Below, one piece after another: positions 40,891 to 49,650 of a stretch of DNA of 57,354 nucleotides. The notes below the pieces were generated by a model, which searched no databases, had not been told where the DNA came from, and saw nothing but the letters and a program-made list of their open reading frames with translations. Each line of letters begins with the position of its first letter. Position 1 is the first letter of the stretch. Made by a program: the position numbers and the translations under genes. Source of the DNA: an uncultured Rhodospirillales bacterium (GTDB lineage Bacteria; Pseudomonadota; Alphaproteobacteria; Acetobacterales; Acetobacteraceae); NCBI GenBank assembly GCA_903865895.1, contig CAIPLM010000042.1:1-57354 (forward strand), written 5' to 3'.

Positions 40891-41322
40891 ATGACCGACT
40901 CGCTGGCGCTCCCCGATCTCGCGGCCACCACGGCCCTCGCCGCCCGCCTCGCCGCGCGGCTGCGGCCGGGCATGGCGGTGCTGCTGGAAGGGCCGCTGGG
41001 GGCGGGAAAGACGGAGTTCGCGCGGGCCGTGTTGCGGGCGCTCGTGGCCGATCCGGCGCTGGAGGTGCCGAGCCCCACCTTCACTTTGGTGCAGAGCTAC
41101 GACACCCCTAGAGGGCCGGTGCATCACCTCGATTTATGGCGGCTCTCCGGCCCGGGGGGGCTCGACGAGCTGGGCTGGGACGAGTTGCTGGATGACATCG
41201 TGCTGGTGGAATGGCCGGATCGGCTCGGCCCCTGGCGCCCGGCGAAGGCGATCACGGTGGCGCTGTCGCATCACGGTGAGACATCACGCCAGGCGGTGAT
41301 TTCGGGGTGGGACGGGCGATGA
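40891..41322 (+). CDS. tsaE: tRNA threonylcarbamoyladenosine synthesis ATPase
   Basis: A 143-residue TsaE. The P-loop is EGPLGAGKTEF around 33-43, followed by SPTFTLVQSY, HLDLWRL, and LVEWPDR, all family hallmarks. TsaE helps the TsaB-TsaD complex make t6A37 in tRNAs. The stop overlaps the start of addB (ATGA at 41319-41322). In many alphaproteobacteria tsaE is followed by a kinase and a nucleotidyltransferase gene (amgK, murU) before addB; both are absent here. It is divergent from the reductase gene, 98 bases apart. Confidence 0.95.
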   Translation: MTDSLALPDLAATTALAARLAARLRPGMAVLLEGPLGAGKTEFARAVLRALVADPALEVPSPTFTLVQSYDTPRGPVHHLDLWRLSGPGGLDELGWDELLDDIVLVEWPDRLGPWRPAKAITVALSHHGETSRQAVISGWDGR

Positions 41323-44279
41323 ACCTCGCCACCTTGCCGCCGGGGGCCGCCATTCTCGACGAGGTGGCGCGGCTGTGGCTTGAGCGCTTCGGCGCCGATC
41401 CGTTGGCGCGCGGGCTGATCCTGCTGCCCACCCGCCGCGCCGCCCGCGCGCTGGCCGAGGCCTTCCTGCGTGCCACCGGCGGGCGGCCGCTGCTGTTGCC
41501 GCGCATCACCGCACTCGGCGCCATTGACGAGGCGCCGCTGGCGCTGTCGGGCGCGCTCGACCTGCCGCCCGCGGTCCCGTCATCGCGGCGGCTCGCGGCG
41601 CTGTCGGCATTGATCCTGAAGTTGCCGGTCGCCGAGGGGGGCGTGGCGAGTGCGGATCGCGCCTGGATGCTGGCGCAGGAGCTCGCCGTGCTGATGGACG
41701 AGGCCGAGCGCATGGAGCTCGATCTGCCGGCGGCGCTCGATCGCGCGGCGGATGACGAGCATGCCACGCATTGGCAGCGCACACTGCAATTCCTCGCCAT
41801 CGTCACCCGCATCTGGCCGGACTGGCTGGCGGAGAACGGCTTCGAAAACCAGGCGGCGCGGCAGGTGAAGCTGCTGCACGCCCAGGCGCGGGACTGGCAG
41901 GATAATCCGCCGGCCGATCCGGTGTGGATCGCCGGCACCACCGCTGGCGTTCCCGCCGTCGCACGGCTGCTGAAGGTGGTCGCCGGGCTGGAGCAGGGGC
42001 TGGTCCTGCTGCCCGGGCTCGACCTCGAGATGCAAGATGACGCCTGGGACGACGTCGGTGACAGCCATCCGCAGGGCGGGCTGAAGGCGCTGCTCGCCGG
42101 GCTTGGCGCTCGGCGGGCGGATGTGCGGCCGCTCGCCGAACCGGCGCCGCGGGCCCGCATGCTCGCCGCCGCGATGCTGCCGGCCCGGGCGCTCGGCGCC
42201 TGGCGCGATACGCCGCCGCAGCAGCCAACCGGACTCACGCGGCTGGAGGCGGCCGACGCGCAGGAGGAGACGGCGGCGATCGCGCTGATCCTGCGCGATG
42301 TGCTGGAGACGCCGGGCAAACGGGCGGCGCTGATCACGCCCGATCGCGCGCTGGCGCGGCGGGTGACGGCGGAGCTGCTGCGCTGGGGCGTGGTGGCGGA
42401 TGACAGCGCTGGCGAGCCACTGGCGGAGACGCCGCCCGCCGTGTTCCTGCGCCTGCTCGCCGCGGCCTCGGCCGAGCGCTTCGCCCCGGTGGCGCTTCTC
42501 GCCCTGCTGAAACACCCGCTCGCCGCCGCCGGCATGGCGCCCGCCACCTGCCGCCGCCTCGCCCGCCTGCTGGAGACCGAGGTGCTGCGCGGGCCGAAGC
42601 CGCCGCCCGGGCTGGTGGCACTGCGCCGGGTGATCGAGGGGAAGAACCCGGAATTGGCCGATTTCCTCGCCGCACTGGAGGCCGCGTTGGAGCCTCTGCT
42701 CCGGGCGATGGCCGCGCCCCAGGGATTGCCGGGCGATATGCTCGCCGGGCTGATCGCTGCCGGCGAGGCGCTGGCCGCCACCGATGCCACCGAAGGCCCC
42801 GCGCGGCTTTGGGCGCTGGAGGAGGGCGAGGCCCTGTCGGCGGCGCTGGCGGAAGCGCTCGATGCCTTTGCCCTGCTCCCCGTGCAGCCCCGCAGCGTGC
42901 TGCCCGGCCTGCTCGATGCGGTGCTGGAAGGCGTCGCGGTGCGCAGCCGCCGGGCGTTGCGCGGTCGGGAGGCGGCGGCCGAGCATCCCCGTGTGTTCAT
43001 CTGGGGCCTGCTCGAGGCGCGGCTGCAAACAGTTGACGTCGCAGTGCTCGGCGGCCTCGCCGAGGGCGTCTGGCCGCCGGCGACCGACCCCGGCCCCTGG
43101 CTCTCCCGCCCGATGGCGCGGCGCGCCGGGCTGCCGAGCCCGGAGGAGCGGATCGGCCAGGCGGCGCATGATTTCGTCATGGCGGCCTGCGCCGCGCCGG
43201 AGGTGGTGCTCTCCTGCCCGCGCCGGCGGGACGGGGCGCCGAGCGTGCCCGCGCGCTGGCTGGTGCGGCTCGATGCCATGCTGGCCGGGGCCAAGCAGCG
43301 CCTTGATCGCCACCCGGCCGCCGCCTGGGCCCGCCTGCTCGACCAGCCCGACGGCCCTGCTCGCCCGGTCCCGCCCCCCGCGCCCCGCCCCCCGGTGGCG
43401 CTGCGCCCGCGGCGCCTCAGCGTGACCGAGGTGCAGACCTGGCTCGAGGACCCCTACGCGATCTACGCCCGCCACGTGCTGAAGCTGCGCAAGCTCAACC
43501 CACTGGAGGAGGAGACCGACGCCGCCGATTACGGCTCGCTGGTGCATGACGGGATGCACCGCTTCCTCAAGAAATTCGGCGCGACATGGCCGCCCAACGG
43601 CAGGGAGGAGCTGCGCCTCGCTATGGCCCAGGCGCTCGAACACGCCGGCCTGCGCCGTGCGCTGACCGAATGGTGGGCACCACGGCTGGAGCGCATTGCT
43701 GACTGGGTTGCCGAGGAGGAATCCCGCCGTCGCGCGACGAACCCTCCGGCCCATATCGTGCCGGAAAAGTCAGGCACGCTGCTCATGCCTGAGGCCAATT
43801 TCGAACTCCGCGGCCGGGCCGATCGCATCGAGCGGCGGGAAGACGGGCGGCTGGCGATCTTCGATTACAAGACCGGCAAGCCACCTGGGCAGAAACAGGT
43901 CGATGCCGGTTTCGCCCCGCAATTGCCGCTGGAGGCGGCAATGGCGGCGTCCGGCGCCTTCGGGGCGGAACTCGCGGGCCAGGCAGCCGAACTGATCTAC
44001 TGGCAACTCGGCGGCGGCTTCGCGCCCGGCGAGGCGGTGAGCCTGTTCAAGGGCGACGCGGCCGCGGTGGCGGCTGCGGGCGAGGCGGCGCGCGAGAACC
44101 TCCGCGCCCTGATCGCCGCCTATGACGACCCCGATCGCGCCTACCTCGCCCAGCCCCACCCCGGCCGGGCGCCACGCTTCCCCGACTATGCCGGCCTCGC
44201 CCGCGTCGCCGAATGGAGCGCGGCGGGGGATGAGCCCGGCGACGCGCCACCCGATGGCGGCTTGGAGGGCGAGCCATGA
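41319..44279 (+). CDS. addB: Double-strand break repair protein AddB
   Basis: A 986-residue subunit of the AddAB helicase-nuclease, which resects double-strand breaks and loads RecA. The N-terminal part is a degenerate helicase region (LILLPTRRAARALAEAF near 30-45), and the C-terminus has the PD-(D/E)xK nuclease (LAIFDYKTGKPPGQ near 848, with QLPLEAAM after). The start is fixed at ATG 41319 by the overlap with tsaE; its frame is open four codons earlier but without support. It overlaps addA by four bases (44276-44279). Confidence 0.95.
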   Translation: MNLATLPPGAAILDEVARLWLERFGADPLARGLILLPTRRAARALAEAFLRATGGRPLLLPRITALGAIDEAPLALSGALDLPPAVPSSRRLAALSALILKLPVAEGGVASADRAWMLAQELAVLMDEAERMELDLPAALDRAADDEHATHWQRTLQFLAIVTRIWPDWLAENGFENQAARQVKLLHAQARDWQDNPPADPVWIAGTTAGVPAVARLLKVVAGLEQGLVLLPGLDLEMQDDAWDDVGDSHPQGGLKALLAGLGARRADVRPLAEPAPRARMLAAAMLPARALGAWRDTPPQQPTGLTRLEAADAQEETAAIALILRDVLETPGKRAALITPDRALARRVTAELLRWGVVADDSAGEPLAETPPAVFLRLLAAASAERFAPVALLALLKHPLAAAGMAPATCRRLARLLETEVLRGPKPPPGLVALRRVIEGKNPELADFLAALEAALEPLLRAMAAPQGLPGDMLAGLIAAGEALAATDATEGPARLWALEEGEALSAALAEALDAFALLPVQPRSVLPGLLDAVLEGVAVRSRRALRGREAAAEHPRVFIWGLLEARLQTVDVAVLGGLAEGVWPPATDPGPWLSRPMARRAGLPSPEERIGQAAHDFVMAACAAPEVVLSCPRRRDGAPSVPARWLVRLDAMLAGAKQRLDRHPAAAWARLLDQPDGPARPVPPPAPRPPVALRPRRLSVTEVQTWLEDPYAIYARHVLKLRKLNPLEEETDAADYGSLVHDGMHRFLKKFGATWPPNGREELRLAMAQALEHAGLRRALTEWWAPRLERIADWVAEEESRRRATNPPAHIVPEKSGTLLMPEANFELRGRADRIERREDGRLAIFDYKTGKPPGQKQVDAGFAPQLPLEAAMAASGAFGAELAGQAAELIYWQLGGGFAPGEAVSLFKGDAAAVAAAGEAARENLRALIAAYDDPDRAYLAQPHPGRAPRFPDYAGLARVAEWSAAGDEPGDAPPDGGLEGEP

Positions 44280-47200
44280 GCCATTCCGCCCGCGCCCGCG
44301 CCCAGGCCGCCCAGCGCACCGCGTCGGACCCCATGGTCTCGGCCTTCGTCGCCGCCTCCGCCGGCTCCGGCAAGACCAAGCTGCTGACCGACCGGCTGCT
44401 GCGCCTCATGCTGCACGGCGCCCCACCCGGCCGCATCCAGTGCCTCACCTACACCAAAGCCGCCGCCGCCGAGATGGCGCTCCGCCTGCAGAAAATGCTC
44501 GGCGAATGGGTGACGCTGCCCGACGATAAGCTCGATCGCGCCCTCGCCGACCTCGACCTCGCCCCCAACGAGACGCTGCGCCGCAAGGCCCGCGCCCTGT
44601 TCGCCGAGGTGCTGGACCTCCCCGGCGGCATGCGCATCGGCACCATCCACGCCTTCTGCCAGTCCCTGCTGCGGCGCTTCCCGCTTGAGGCGGCGCTCTC
44701 CCCGCATTTCCGCCTGATCGACGAGCGCGACTCCCGTGTCGCTCTCGTCGGCGCCCAGGAGTCCATGCTGGAATCCGCCCATTCCGCCGAACGCCGCGCC
44801 GCGCTCGCCGCCCTCGCCGGCCTCGCCACTGCGGCGCAGTTCGGCGATCTGGTGCGTGACCTGGTGCCCCATGGAACCCGGCTCACCGCCGATCGCGCCG
44901 CCCTCTCCCGCGTGCTCGGGGTGGCCGCGCAGACCGAGGCCGAGGTGATCGAACAGGCGGTGTTCTGGCAAGGCGAGCGCGACCTCCGCCACGCTGCCCA
45001 AGTCGCCGCCCGCGACGGCGCCGCCACCGCGAAAGGCAATGCCACCCGTATTCTCGAATTCCTCTCCATCCCCGGCGAGGAACGCGCCGAGCACTGGGCG
45101 GAATGGCGCGACATCTTCCTCCGCCCCGGCGGCGAGCTTCGCGGCGCCTCCGTCTTCGCCAACAAGAAACTCACCGACGCCCACCCCGATCTGCTCGACG
45201 TCTTCATCGCCGAACAGGCCCGCGTCGCCGCCATCGAGGATGATCGCCGGGCCGTGCGCATCGGCGACGCCTCCGCCGCCCTCGCCCTCCTCGCCCGCCC
45301 CGTGGTCGACGCCTACGCCGCCGCCAAGGAGGCCGGCGGCCAGCTCGACTATGACGACCTGATCGGCCGCACCGCCGGCCTGCTGGTCGATCCCGGCGCC
45401 GCCTGGGTGCTCTACAAGCTCGATGGCGGGCTCGATCACCTCCTGCTTGACGAAGTGCAGGACACCGCCCCCGCCCAATGGCGCATCGCCGGCGCCCTCA
45501 CCGCCGAGTTCTTCGCCGGCCGCGGCGCCCGCCTCGAGGACGAAGCCCCACCCCGCAGCGTCTTCGCCGTCGGCGATCGCAAGCAATCCATCTACGGCTT
45601 CCAGGGCGCCGACCCCGACCAGTTCGAAATCTGGCGTGACCGCATGCGCCGCCAGGTGAAGGGCAGCGAGGCCGAATGGCGGGATGTCGCGCTTGACGTC
45701 TCCTTCCGCTCCACCGCCCCAGTCCTGCAACTGGTGGACGCCGTCTTCGCCCAACCCCTCGCCGCATCCGGCGTCACCGAGCCCGGCGCCCTGCACCACG
45801 TGGCGGACCGTGCCGGTTTCGCCGGCCGGGTGGAACTCTGGCCCCTGGTCCCCGCCGCCGCCCTGCCGGAAACCGTGCCCTGGGCGGTGCCCGAGCGCAA
45901 CGAGGGCGCCAAGGGTGCGGCCGAACTCCTGGCCGAGGGCGTCGCCACCTGGATCGCCGCCCGCGTCGGCCGGGAGCGGCTCGAAAGCCAGGACCGTCTG
46001 CTCGCCGCCGGCGACGTGCTGGTGCTCGTGCGCCGCCGCAACGCCTTCGCCCGCGCCCTCGTCCGCGCGCTGAAGGACCGCAAAGTCCCCGTCGCCGGCC
46101 TCGATCGCATGGTGCTGACCGACCAGCCCGCGGTGGCCGACCTCCTTACCCTCTGCGACGCCCTGCTCCTGCCGGAGGGCGATCTCTCCTTCGCCTCCGT
46201 CCTCACCAGCCCGCTCGGCGGCCTCGGCGATGACGACCTGATCGCCCTCGCCCCCACCCGCGAGGGCTCCCTCTGGTCGGCCCTGCGGCGGCGCGCCTCG
46301 GAGCGGCCATCCTGGCAAGCCGCGCATGATTTTTTCGCCGCCCTGCTCGCCCGCGTCGACTACACCGCGCCCCATGCCCTCCTCGCCGAAGCCCTCGGCC
46401 CGCTCGGCGGCCGGGCCCGTCTCTTCGCCCGCCTCGGCCCGGAGGCAGCCGAACCGGTCGACGAACTCCTCAACGCCGCCCTCCAATACGGCGCCCAGCA
46501 CCCCCCCGCCCTGCAAGTCTTCGTCCACTGGCTCCGCGGCTCCGGCGCCGAGGTGAAGCGCGAGGCCGAAGGCGCCGGCGGCGCAGTGCGGGTGATGACA
46601 GTGCACGGCGCCAAGGGCCTCCAGGCCCCGTTGGTCGTCCTGCCCGACACCACCGTCCTGCCGCCCGACGATGCCCGCATCCTCTGGGCCGAGGACATCG
46701 GCGGCGATCCTGTCGCCCTGTGGTCCCCCCGCCGCGAACTGCGCTCCCGCGCCACCGAGGCCCTGCGCGCCCAGGCGGCGCAGCGGCGCATGGAGGAACA
46801 CAACCGCCTGCTCTACGTTGCCCTCACCCGCGCCGAGGACCGGTTGGTGGTCTGCGGCTGGGAGACCAAGCGCAAACGCGCCCCCACCTGCTGGTATGAC
46901 CTGGTGCAGGCCGGCTTCACAGCCCTCGAAGCCGCGACCCTCCCCTTCGATGGCGCTTGGCCCGGCGCCATGCTTGTGCATGAATGCCCGCAAACCGTGC
47001 CTGCGAAACCGGCCACCTCCGACCACACGCCCGATACAGCCCCCCTCCCATTCTGGGCCGGCCAAGCCCCAGCCTGGCATGCCGCCGAAATCCGCCCGGA
47101 GCCGCCAGTCCCCAGCCCGCTCGCCCCAAGCCGACCCGAAAATGCCGGCCTCGGCGAGGTCCCCGCCGCCGCCTCGCCGCTGGCGGAGCGTGACGCCTCC

Positions 47201-47716
47201 GGCCAACGCTTCCGCCGCGGCCAGCTTATCCACGCCCTGCTCCAGCACCTCCCCGCCGTGCCCCAAGCCGACCGCGCCGAGGCCGCCACCCGCTTCCTCG
47301 CCCGCCCTGGCCATGGGCTCGACGCTGCCGACGTCACCACCGTCGCCGCCGAGGTGCTGGCCGTGCTGGACGACCCCTCCCTCGCCCCACTTTTCGGCCG
47401 CGCCGGCCGCGCCGAAGTGCCGCTCACTGGCCTGATCGACAACCAGATCGTCGGCGGCGTGGTGGATCGCCTCGCCGTGCTCGATGACCGCGTGCTGATC
47501 GCCGATTACAAGACCAACCGCGCCCCCCCCGCCTCGGTCGCCCGCGTGCCGGTGCTCTATCTCCGCCAGATGGCCGCCTATCGCGCCGTGCTGCGCGCCG
47601 CCTTCCCCGGCCGTGCGGTGGACTGCGTGCTGGTATGGACCTCCCACGCCCACGCAATGCCGCTTCCCTCCGCGCTGCTGGACCGGCATGCTCCCGGCGC
47701 AGAGTCGGCCGCTTGA
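44276..47716 (+). CDS. addA: Double-strand break repair helicase AddA
   Basis: A 1146-residue UvrD-type helicase with a C-terminal nuclease. Walker A is AASAGSGKTKLL near 23-34, motif II is LLDEVQDTAPAQWRI near 390-405, motif III-like KQSIYGFQGADPDQF near 440, and motif V/VI VMTVHGAKGLQAPLV and YVALTRAEDR. The nuclease motif is VLIADYKTNRAPP near 1080. With AddB it forms the RecBCD-like complex. It is followed by trxA after 57 bases. Both strands carry long open frames here, but only this frame shows motifs. Confidence 0.95.
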   Translation: MSHSARARAQAAQRTASDPMVSAFVAASAGSGKTKLLTDRLLRLMLHGAPPGRIQCLTYTKAAAAEMALRLQKMLGEWVTLPDDKLDRALADLDLAPNETLRRKARALFAEVLDLPGGMRIGTIHAFCQSLLRRFPLEAALSPHFRLIDERDSRVALVGAQESMLESAHSAERRAALAALAGLATAAQFGDLVRDLVPHGTRLTADRAALSRVLGVAAQTEAEVIEQAVFWQGERDLRHAAQVAARDGAATAKGNATRILEFLSIPGEERAEHWAEWRDIFLRPGGELRGASVFANKKLTDAHPDLLDVFIAEQARVAAIEDDRRAVRIGDASAALALLARPVVDAYAAAKEAGGQLDYDDLIGRTAGLLVDPGAAWVLYKLDGGLDHLLLDEVQDTAPAQWRIAGALTAEFFAGRGARLEDEAPPRSVFAVGDRKQSIYGFQGADPDQFEIWRDRMRRQVKGSEAEWRDVALDVSFRSTAPVLQLVDAVFAQPLAASGVTEPGALHHVADRAGFAGRVELWPLVPAAALPETVPWAVPERNEGAKGAAELLAEGVATWIAARVGRERLESQDRLLAAGDVLVLVRRRNAFARALVRALKDRKVPVAGLDRMVLTDQPAVADLLTLCDALLLPEGDLSFASVLTSPLGGLGDDDLIALAPTREGSLWSALRRRASERPSWQAAHDFFAALLARVDYTAPHALLAEALGPLGGRARLFARLGPEAAEPVDELLNAALQYGAQHPPALQVFVHWLRGSGAEVKREAEGAGGAVRVMTVHGAKGLQAPLVVLPDTTVLPPDDARILWAEDIGGDPVALWSPRRELRSRATEALRAQAAQRRMEEHNRLLYVALTRAEDRLVVCGWETKRKRAPTCWYDLVQAGFTALEAATLPFDGAWPGAMLVHECPQTVPAKPATSDHTPDTAPLPFWAGQAPAWHAAEIRPEPPVPSPLAPSRPENAGLGEVPAAASPLAERDASGQRFRRGQLIHALLQHLPAVPQADRAEAATRFLARPGHGLDAADVTTVAAEVLAVLDDPSLAPLFGRAGRAEVPLTGLIDNQIVGGVVDRLAVLDDRVLIADYKTNRAPPASVARVPVLYLRQMAAYRAVLRAAFPGRAVDCVLVWTSHAHAMPLPSALLDRHAPGAESAA

Positions 47717-47773
47717 TGCGGCGGCCGGCCCACCCACATCTGACCCCTAGCTTTTGCCATGAAAGGCCCCGCC

Positions 47774-48100
47774 ATGAGCGAGAACACCAAGCCGGTTACC
47801 GATGACAGCTTTGCCGCCGATGTGCTGAAGGCCGATGGCCCGGTGCTCGTCGATTTCTGGGCCGAATGGTGCGGCCCCTGCCGCGCCATCGCCCCGGCGC
47901 TCGAGGAAATCGGCGCCGAGTACAAGGGCAAACTCACCGTCGCCAAGGTGAACATCGACGAAAACCCGATGACGCCGAACCAGTACGGCGTGCGCGGCAT
48001 CCCCACCATGATCCTCTTCAAGGACGGCAAGGCCGTCGCCACCAAAGTCGGCGCCGCGCCCAAGAGCGTGCTCAAGGATTGGGTCGCTGGGGCTCTCTAA
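47774..48100 (+). CDS. trxA: Thioredoxin
   Basis: A 108-residue thioredoxin with the active site WCGPC (Cys33, Cys36), the cis-proline in GIPTM, and normal length. It is the general cytoplasmic dithiol reductant. ATG 47774 is preceded by AAAGG with seven bases between; an in-frame ATG at 47759 would add five residues and uses a weaker context. It stands after addBA, the usual alphaproteobacterial order, and is followed by the third copy of the palindromic repeat, which likely ends its transcript. Confidence 0.95.
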   Translation: MSENTKPVTDDSFAADVLKADGPVLVDFWAEWCGPCRAIAPALEEIGAEYKGKLTVAKVNIDENPMTPNQYGVRGIPTMILFKDGKAVATKVGAAPKSVLKDWVAGAL

Positions 48101-48116
48101 ACGATAGGAAGCAAGC

Positions 48117-48232
48117 GGTTCTTTTTTGAAAAAAAGAACCAAAAAACTTCTATCCGTTTTGCTTCGGAGTTTGCTCAGGATGCTCCACAGCAAACGGATA
48201 GAAAGTTTTTGCTTCTTTTTTCAAAAAGAAGC
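48117..48232. repeat. Palindromic repeat, copy 3 (between convergent genes)
   Basis: A 116-base nested palindrome between trxA (ending 48100) and the convergent GNAT gene (ending 48250). Left hairpin GGTTCTTTTTT...AAAAAGAACC, right hairpin GCTTCTTTTTT...AAAAAGAAGC; the middle has CTATCCGTTTTGCT and CAGCAAACGGATAG as imperfect arms. The outer 35 bases on each side nearly match copy 2 at 22921-23034, while the centre differs. In this place it would serve as a bidirectional terminator. Confidence 0.85.
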
Positions 48233-48249
48233 CCTTCCTTCCCCCATCC

Positions 48250-48684
48250 CTACCTCGTGTAGTCATACCGAATAAACCCGCGATTCACCGCCAGCCGATC
48301 ATACAGCAGGCGAGCCGTCGCGTTGCTGTCCTGCGTCAGCCAATACAACCGCGACGCTCCGGCGGCATTGGCTGCCGCGGCCACCGCCTCAATCAGCGCC
48401 CGCCCGATCCCCTGGCCACGCACGGTCGGGTCGGCGAACAGGTCCTGCAAATAGCAGACATCGTCGCCCCAGGTGCTGGCGTGGAACAGGTAATGCGTGA
48501 TGCCGACCAGCCGCCCGTCGAGATAGGCGCCGAAGCCGAACAGCCCGTCACTCCCCATCATCCGCCGCCAGGTGATCTCGTAGCGTTCCGCCGGCAGGCT
48601 GGTCTTGTAGAAGGTGAGATACCCCTCCCACAGCTCGGCCCAGCGATCCCGGTCCTCCGCCCGCAGCGGCGCGATCTCGATCAT
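48250..48684 (-). CDS. GNAT-family N-acetyltransferase
   Basis: A 144-residue acetyltransferase with the acetyl-CoA loop VRGQGIGRALIE near residues 87-98, and YLQDLFADP before it, then ASRLYWLTQDSNATARLLYDRL. This is a typical small GNAT like those acting on amino acids, polyamines or proteins; the substrate is unknown. Its ATG at 48684 overlaps the cupin stop (48681-48684), so it is coupled with that gene. The stop lies 18 bases from the palindromic repeat. Confidence 0.9.
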   Translation of the reverse strand: MIEIAPLRAEDRDRWAELWEGYLTFYKTSLPAERYEITWRRMMGSDGLFGFGAYLDGRLVGITHYLFHASTWGDDVCYLQDLFADPTVRGQGIGRALIEAVAAAANAAGASRLYWLTQDSNATARLLYDRLAVNRGFIRYDYTR

Positions 48685-49007
48685 GCCCCGCCCTCCGGCC
48701 CGTAGAACATCACCCAAACCGCGAAATCCGCGGAAAAATCCTCGAACCGATGCGTCTCATGCGCCGCCACAAACAGCGCGTCGCCCGGCCCGAACGGCAC
48801 CCGCTCGGCCTCCCGTACGAAATACCCGCTGCCGGAGGCGACAATGTAGATCTCGTCACGCGTATGCGGCACCTGGGTGTCGCTGCCCTTGGGCTCATAC
48901 CACCTCAGCTCAAGCGTGCCGTGGGTAAGCATCAGCGCGGAAAGCCGGCCTGCCGGCAGCGGCGCCGCCTTGGCCTCGGCGATGGTGACGCGGGTTGGCG
49001 TGGTCAT
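48681..49007 (-). CDS. Cupin-domain protein
   Basis: A 108-residue single cupin. Motif 1 is HTRDEIYIVASGSGYF (His near 48, Glu near 52) and motif 2 ends in HETHRFEDFSADFAVWVMF. The residues fit a metal-binding cupin, though part of motif 2 is degenerate. Small cupins can be isomerases, dioxygenases or ligand-sensing parts; nothing more can be said. It is followed by the GNAT gene with a four-base overlap. The 163 bases to the next upstream gene contain a GATCTC/GAGATC hairpin at 49011-49029 near its ribosome site. Confidence 0.82.
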   Translation of the reverse strand: MTTPTRVTIAEAKAAPLPAGRLSALMLTHGTLELRWYEPKGSDTQVPHTRDEIYIVASGSGYFVREAERVPFGPGDALFVAAHETHRFEDFSADFAVWVMFYGPEGGA

Positions 49008-49170
49008 GGCGATCTCCCGGTTGGAGATCTCACTCTGTCCGCAAATTGGTCCCGATGAAACGACCGGATCGGCCGAACATCATCAGACCAATCCACCGCC
49101 AACAGGCAGGCCCGGATGCAATTTTGAAAGAACAAGACCGCACGCAAGCGGTATCCCCCGCGCATCGCCC

Positions 49171-49527
49171 TCAGGCCATGCCGGTTCGCTCATCTCTGGA
49201 GGTGAAAAACCCCGCGGGTGGCCCCCGCATGCGCGCCACAGGCTGCGCCCCGCTGGTCCACACCCGCCCGGCCTCGTGCCTGCGCGGCAGCAACCGCCCA
49301 TTGCGCCACGGCGCCGGCACCGCCACCCACTCGACCCAAGGCTCGTACGTGAAGTCGGCCTCTGCCTCGGCCCGCAGCACCGTCCCCAGCGCGCCAGCGT
49401 AGTCGACCTCGCGCGCCCGCACCGGCCAGCGACCCAGCAGGGCAGCCAGCAGCGCATACAGCATGGCGCCAAGAATGGCGGCGATACTGTCGGCAGCGTC
49501 CAGACGAGGGGCAGGCGGTCGGGTCAT
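49171..49527 (-). CDS. Small unrecognised protein, possibly membrane-bound, behind a LexA box
   Basis: A 118-residue protein with no family I recognise. An N-terminal segment (ADSIAAILGAMLYALLAALL, about residues 12-31) is hydrophobic enough for one membrane helix. The rest is Arg/Trp/Pro-containing (EPWVEWVAVPAPWRNGRLLP) and looks protein-like, ending in a charged tail. It has its own promoter region: an exact GTTC-N7-GTTC lies 30 bases upstream. TAGGAG precedes the ATG but with 13 bases between, which is long. SOS-induced small membrane proteins that delay division are known from Caulobacter (SidA, DidA); a similar role here is speculation. Confidence 0.6.
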   Translation of the reverse strand: MTRPPAPRLDAADSIAAILGAMLYALLAALLGRWPVRAREVDYAGALGTVLRAEAEADFTYEPWVEWVAVPAPWRNGRLLPRRHEAGRVWTSGAQPVARMRGPPAGFFTSRDERTGMA

Positions 49528-49557
49528 ACGGCTTCGGTCACTCCTAATTTCGAGAGT

Positions 49558-49572
49558 GAACGTATGAAGAAC
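49558..49572 (-). promoter_or_regulatory. LexA operator (alphaproteobacterial type)
   Basis: Read on the minus strand, GTTC-TTCATAC-GTTC is an exact match to the direct-repeat GTTC-N7-GTTC bound by alphaproteobacterial LexA. It lies 30 bases upstream of ATG 49527 and just downstream of a possible -10 (TATAGT at 49571-49576). An AT-rich dyad CGACGAA-TT-TTCGTCG at 49607-49622 lies further upstream. Two GTTC half-sites are only eight fixed bases, so a chance match is possible, but the position in a promoter is right. Confidence 0.6.
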
Positions 49573-49650
49573 TATAGCGCGGATTGCAAGCGAAATTTCC
49601 TAGTTTCGACGAATTTTCGTCGCACCATACGCCCCCAGCGGTGCGAGAAC

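Noticed and set aside
41580-43754. A 724-codon minus-strand open frame
   Set aside because: Antisense of addB with Arg/Gln-rich low-complexity translation.
44186-47737. An 1183-codon minus-strand open frame
   Set aside because: Antisense to addA, with repetitive Gly/Ala/Glu composition and no motif; addA shows all helicase and nuclease motifs.
49528-49545. A five-codon leader (GTG ACC GAA GCC GTA TGA) before the LexA-box gene
   Set aside because: Its stop overlaps the ATG at 49527, but the AGGAG directly abuts the GTG, leaving no spacing for initiation.
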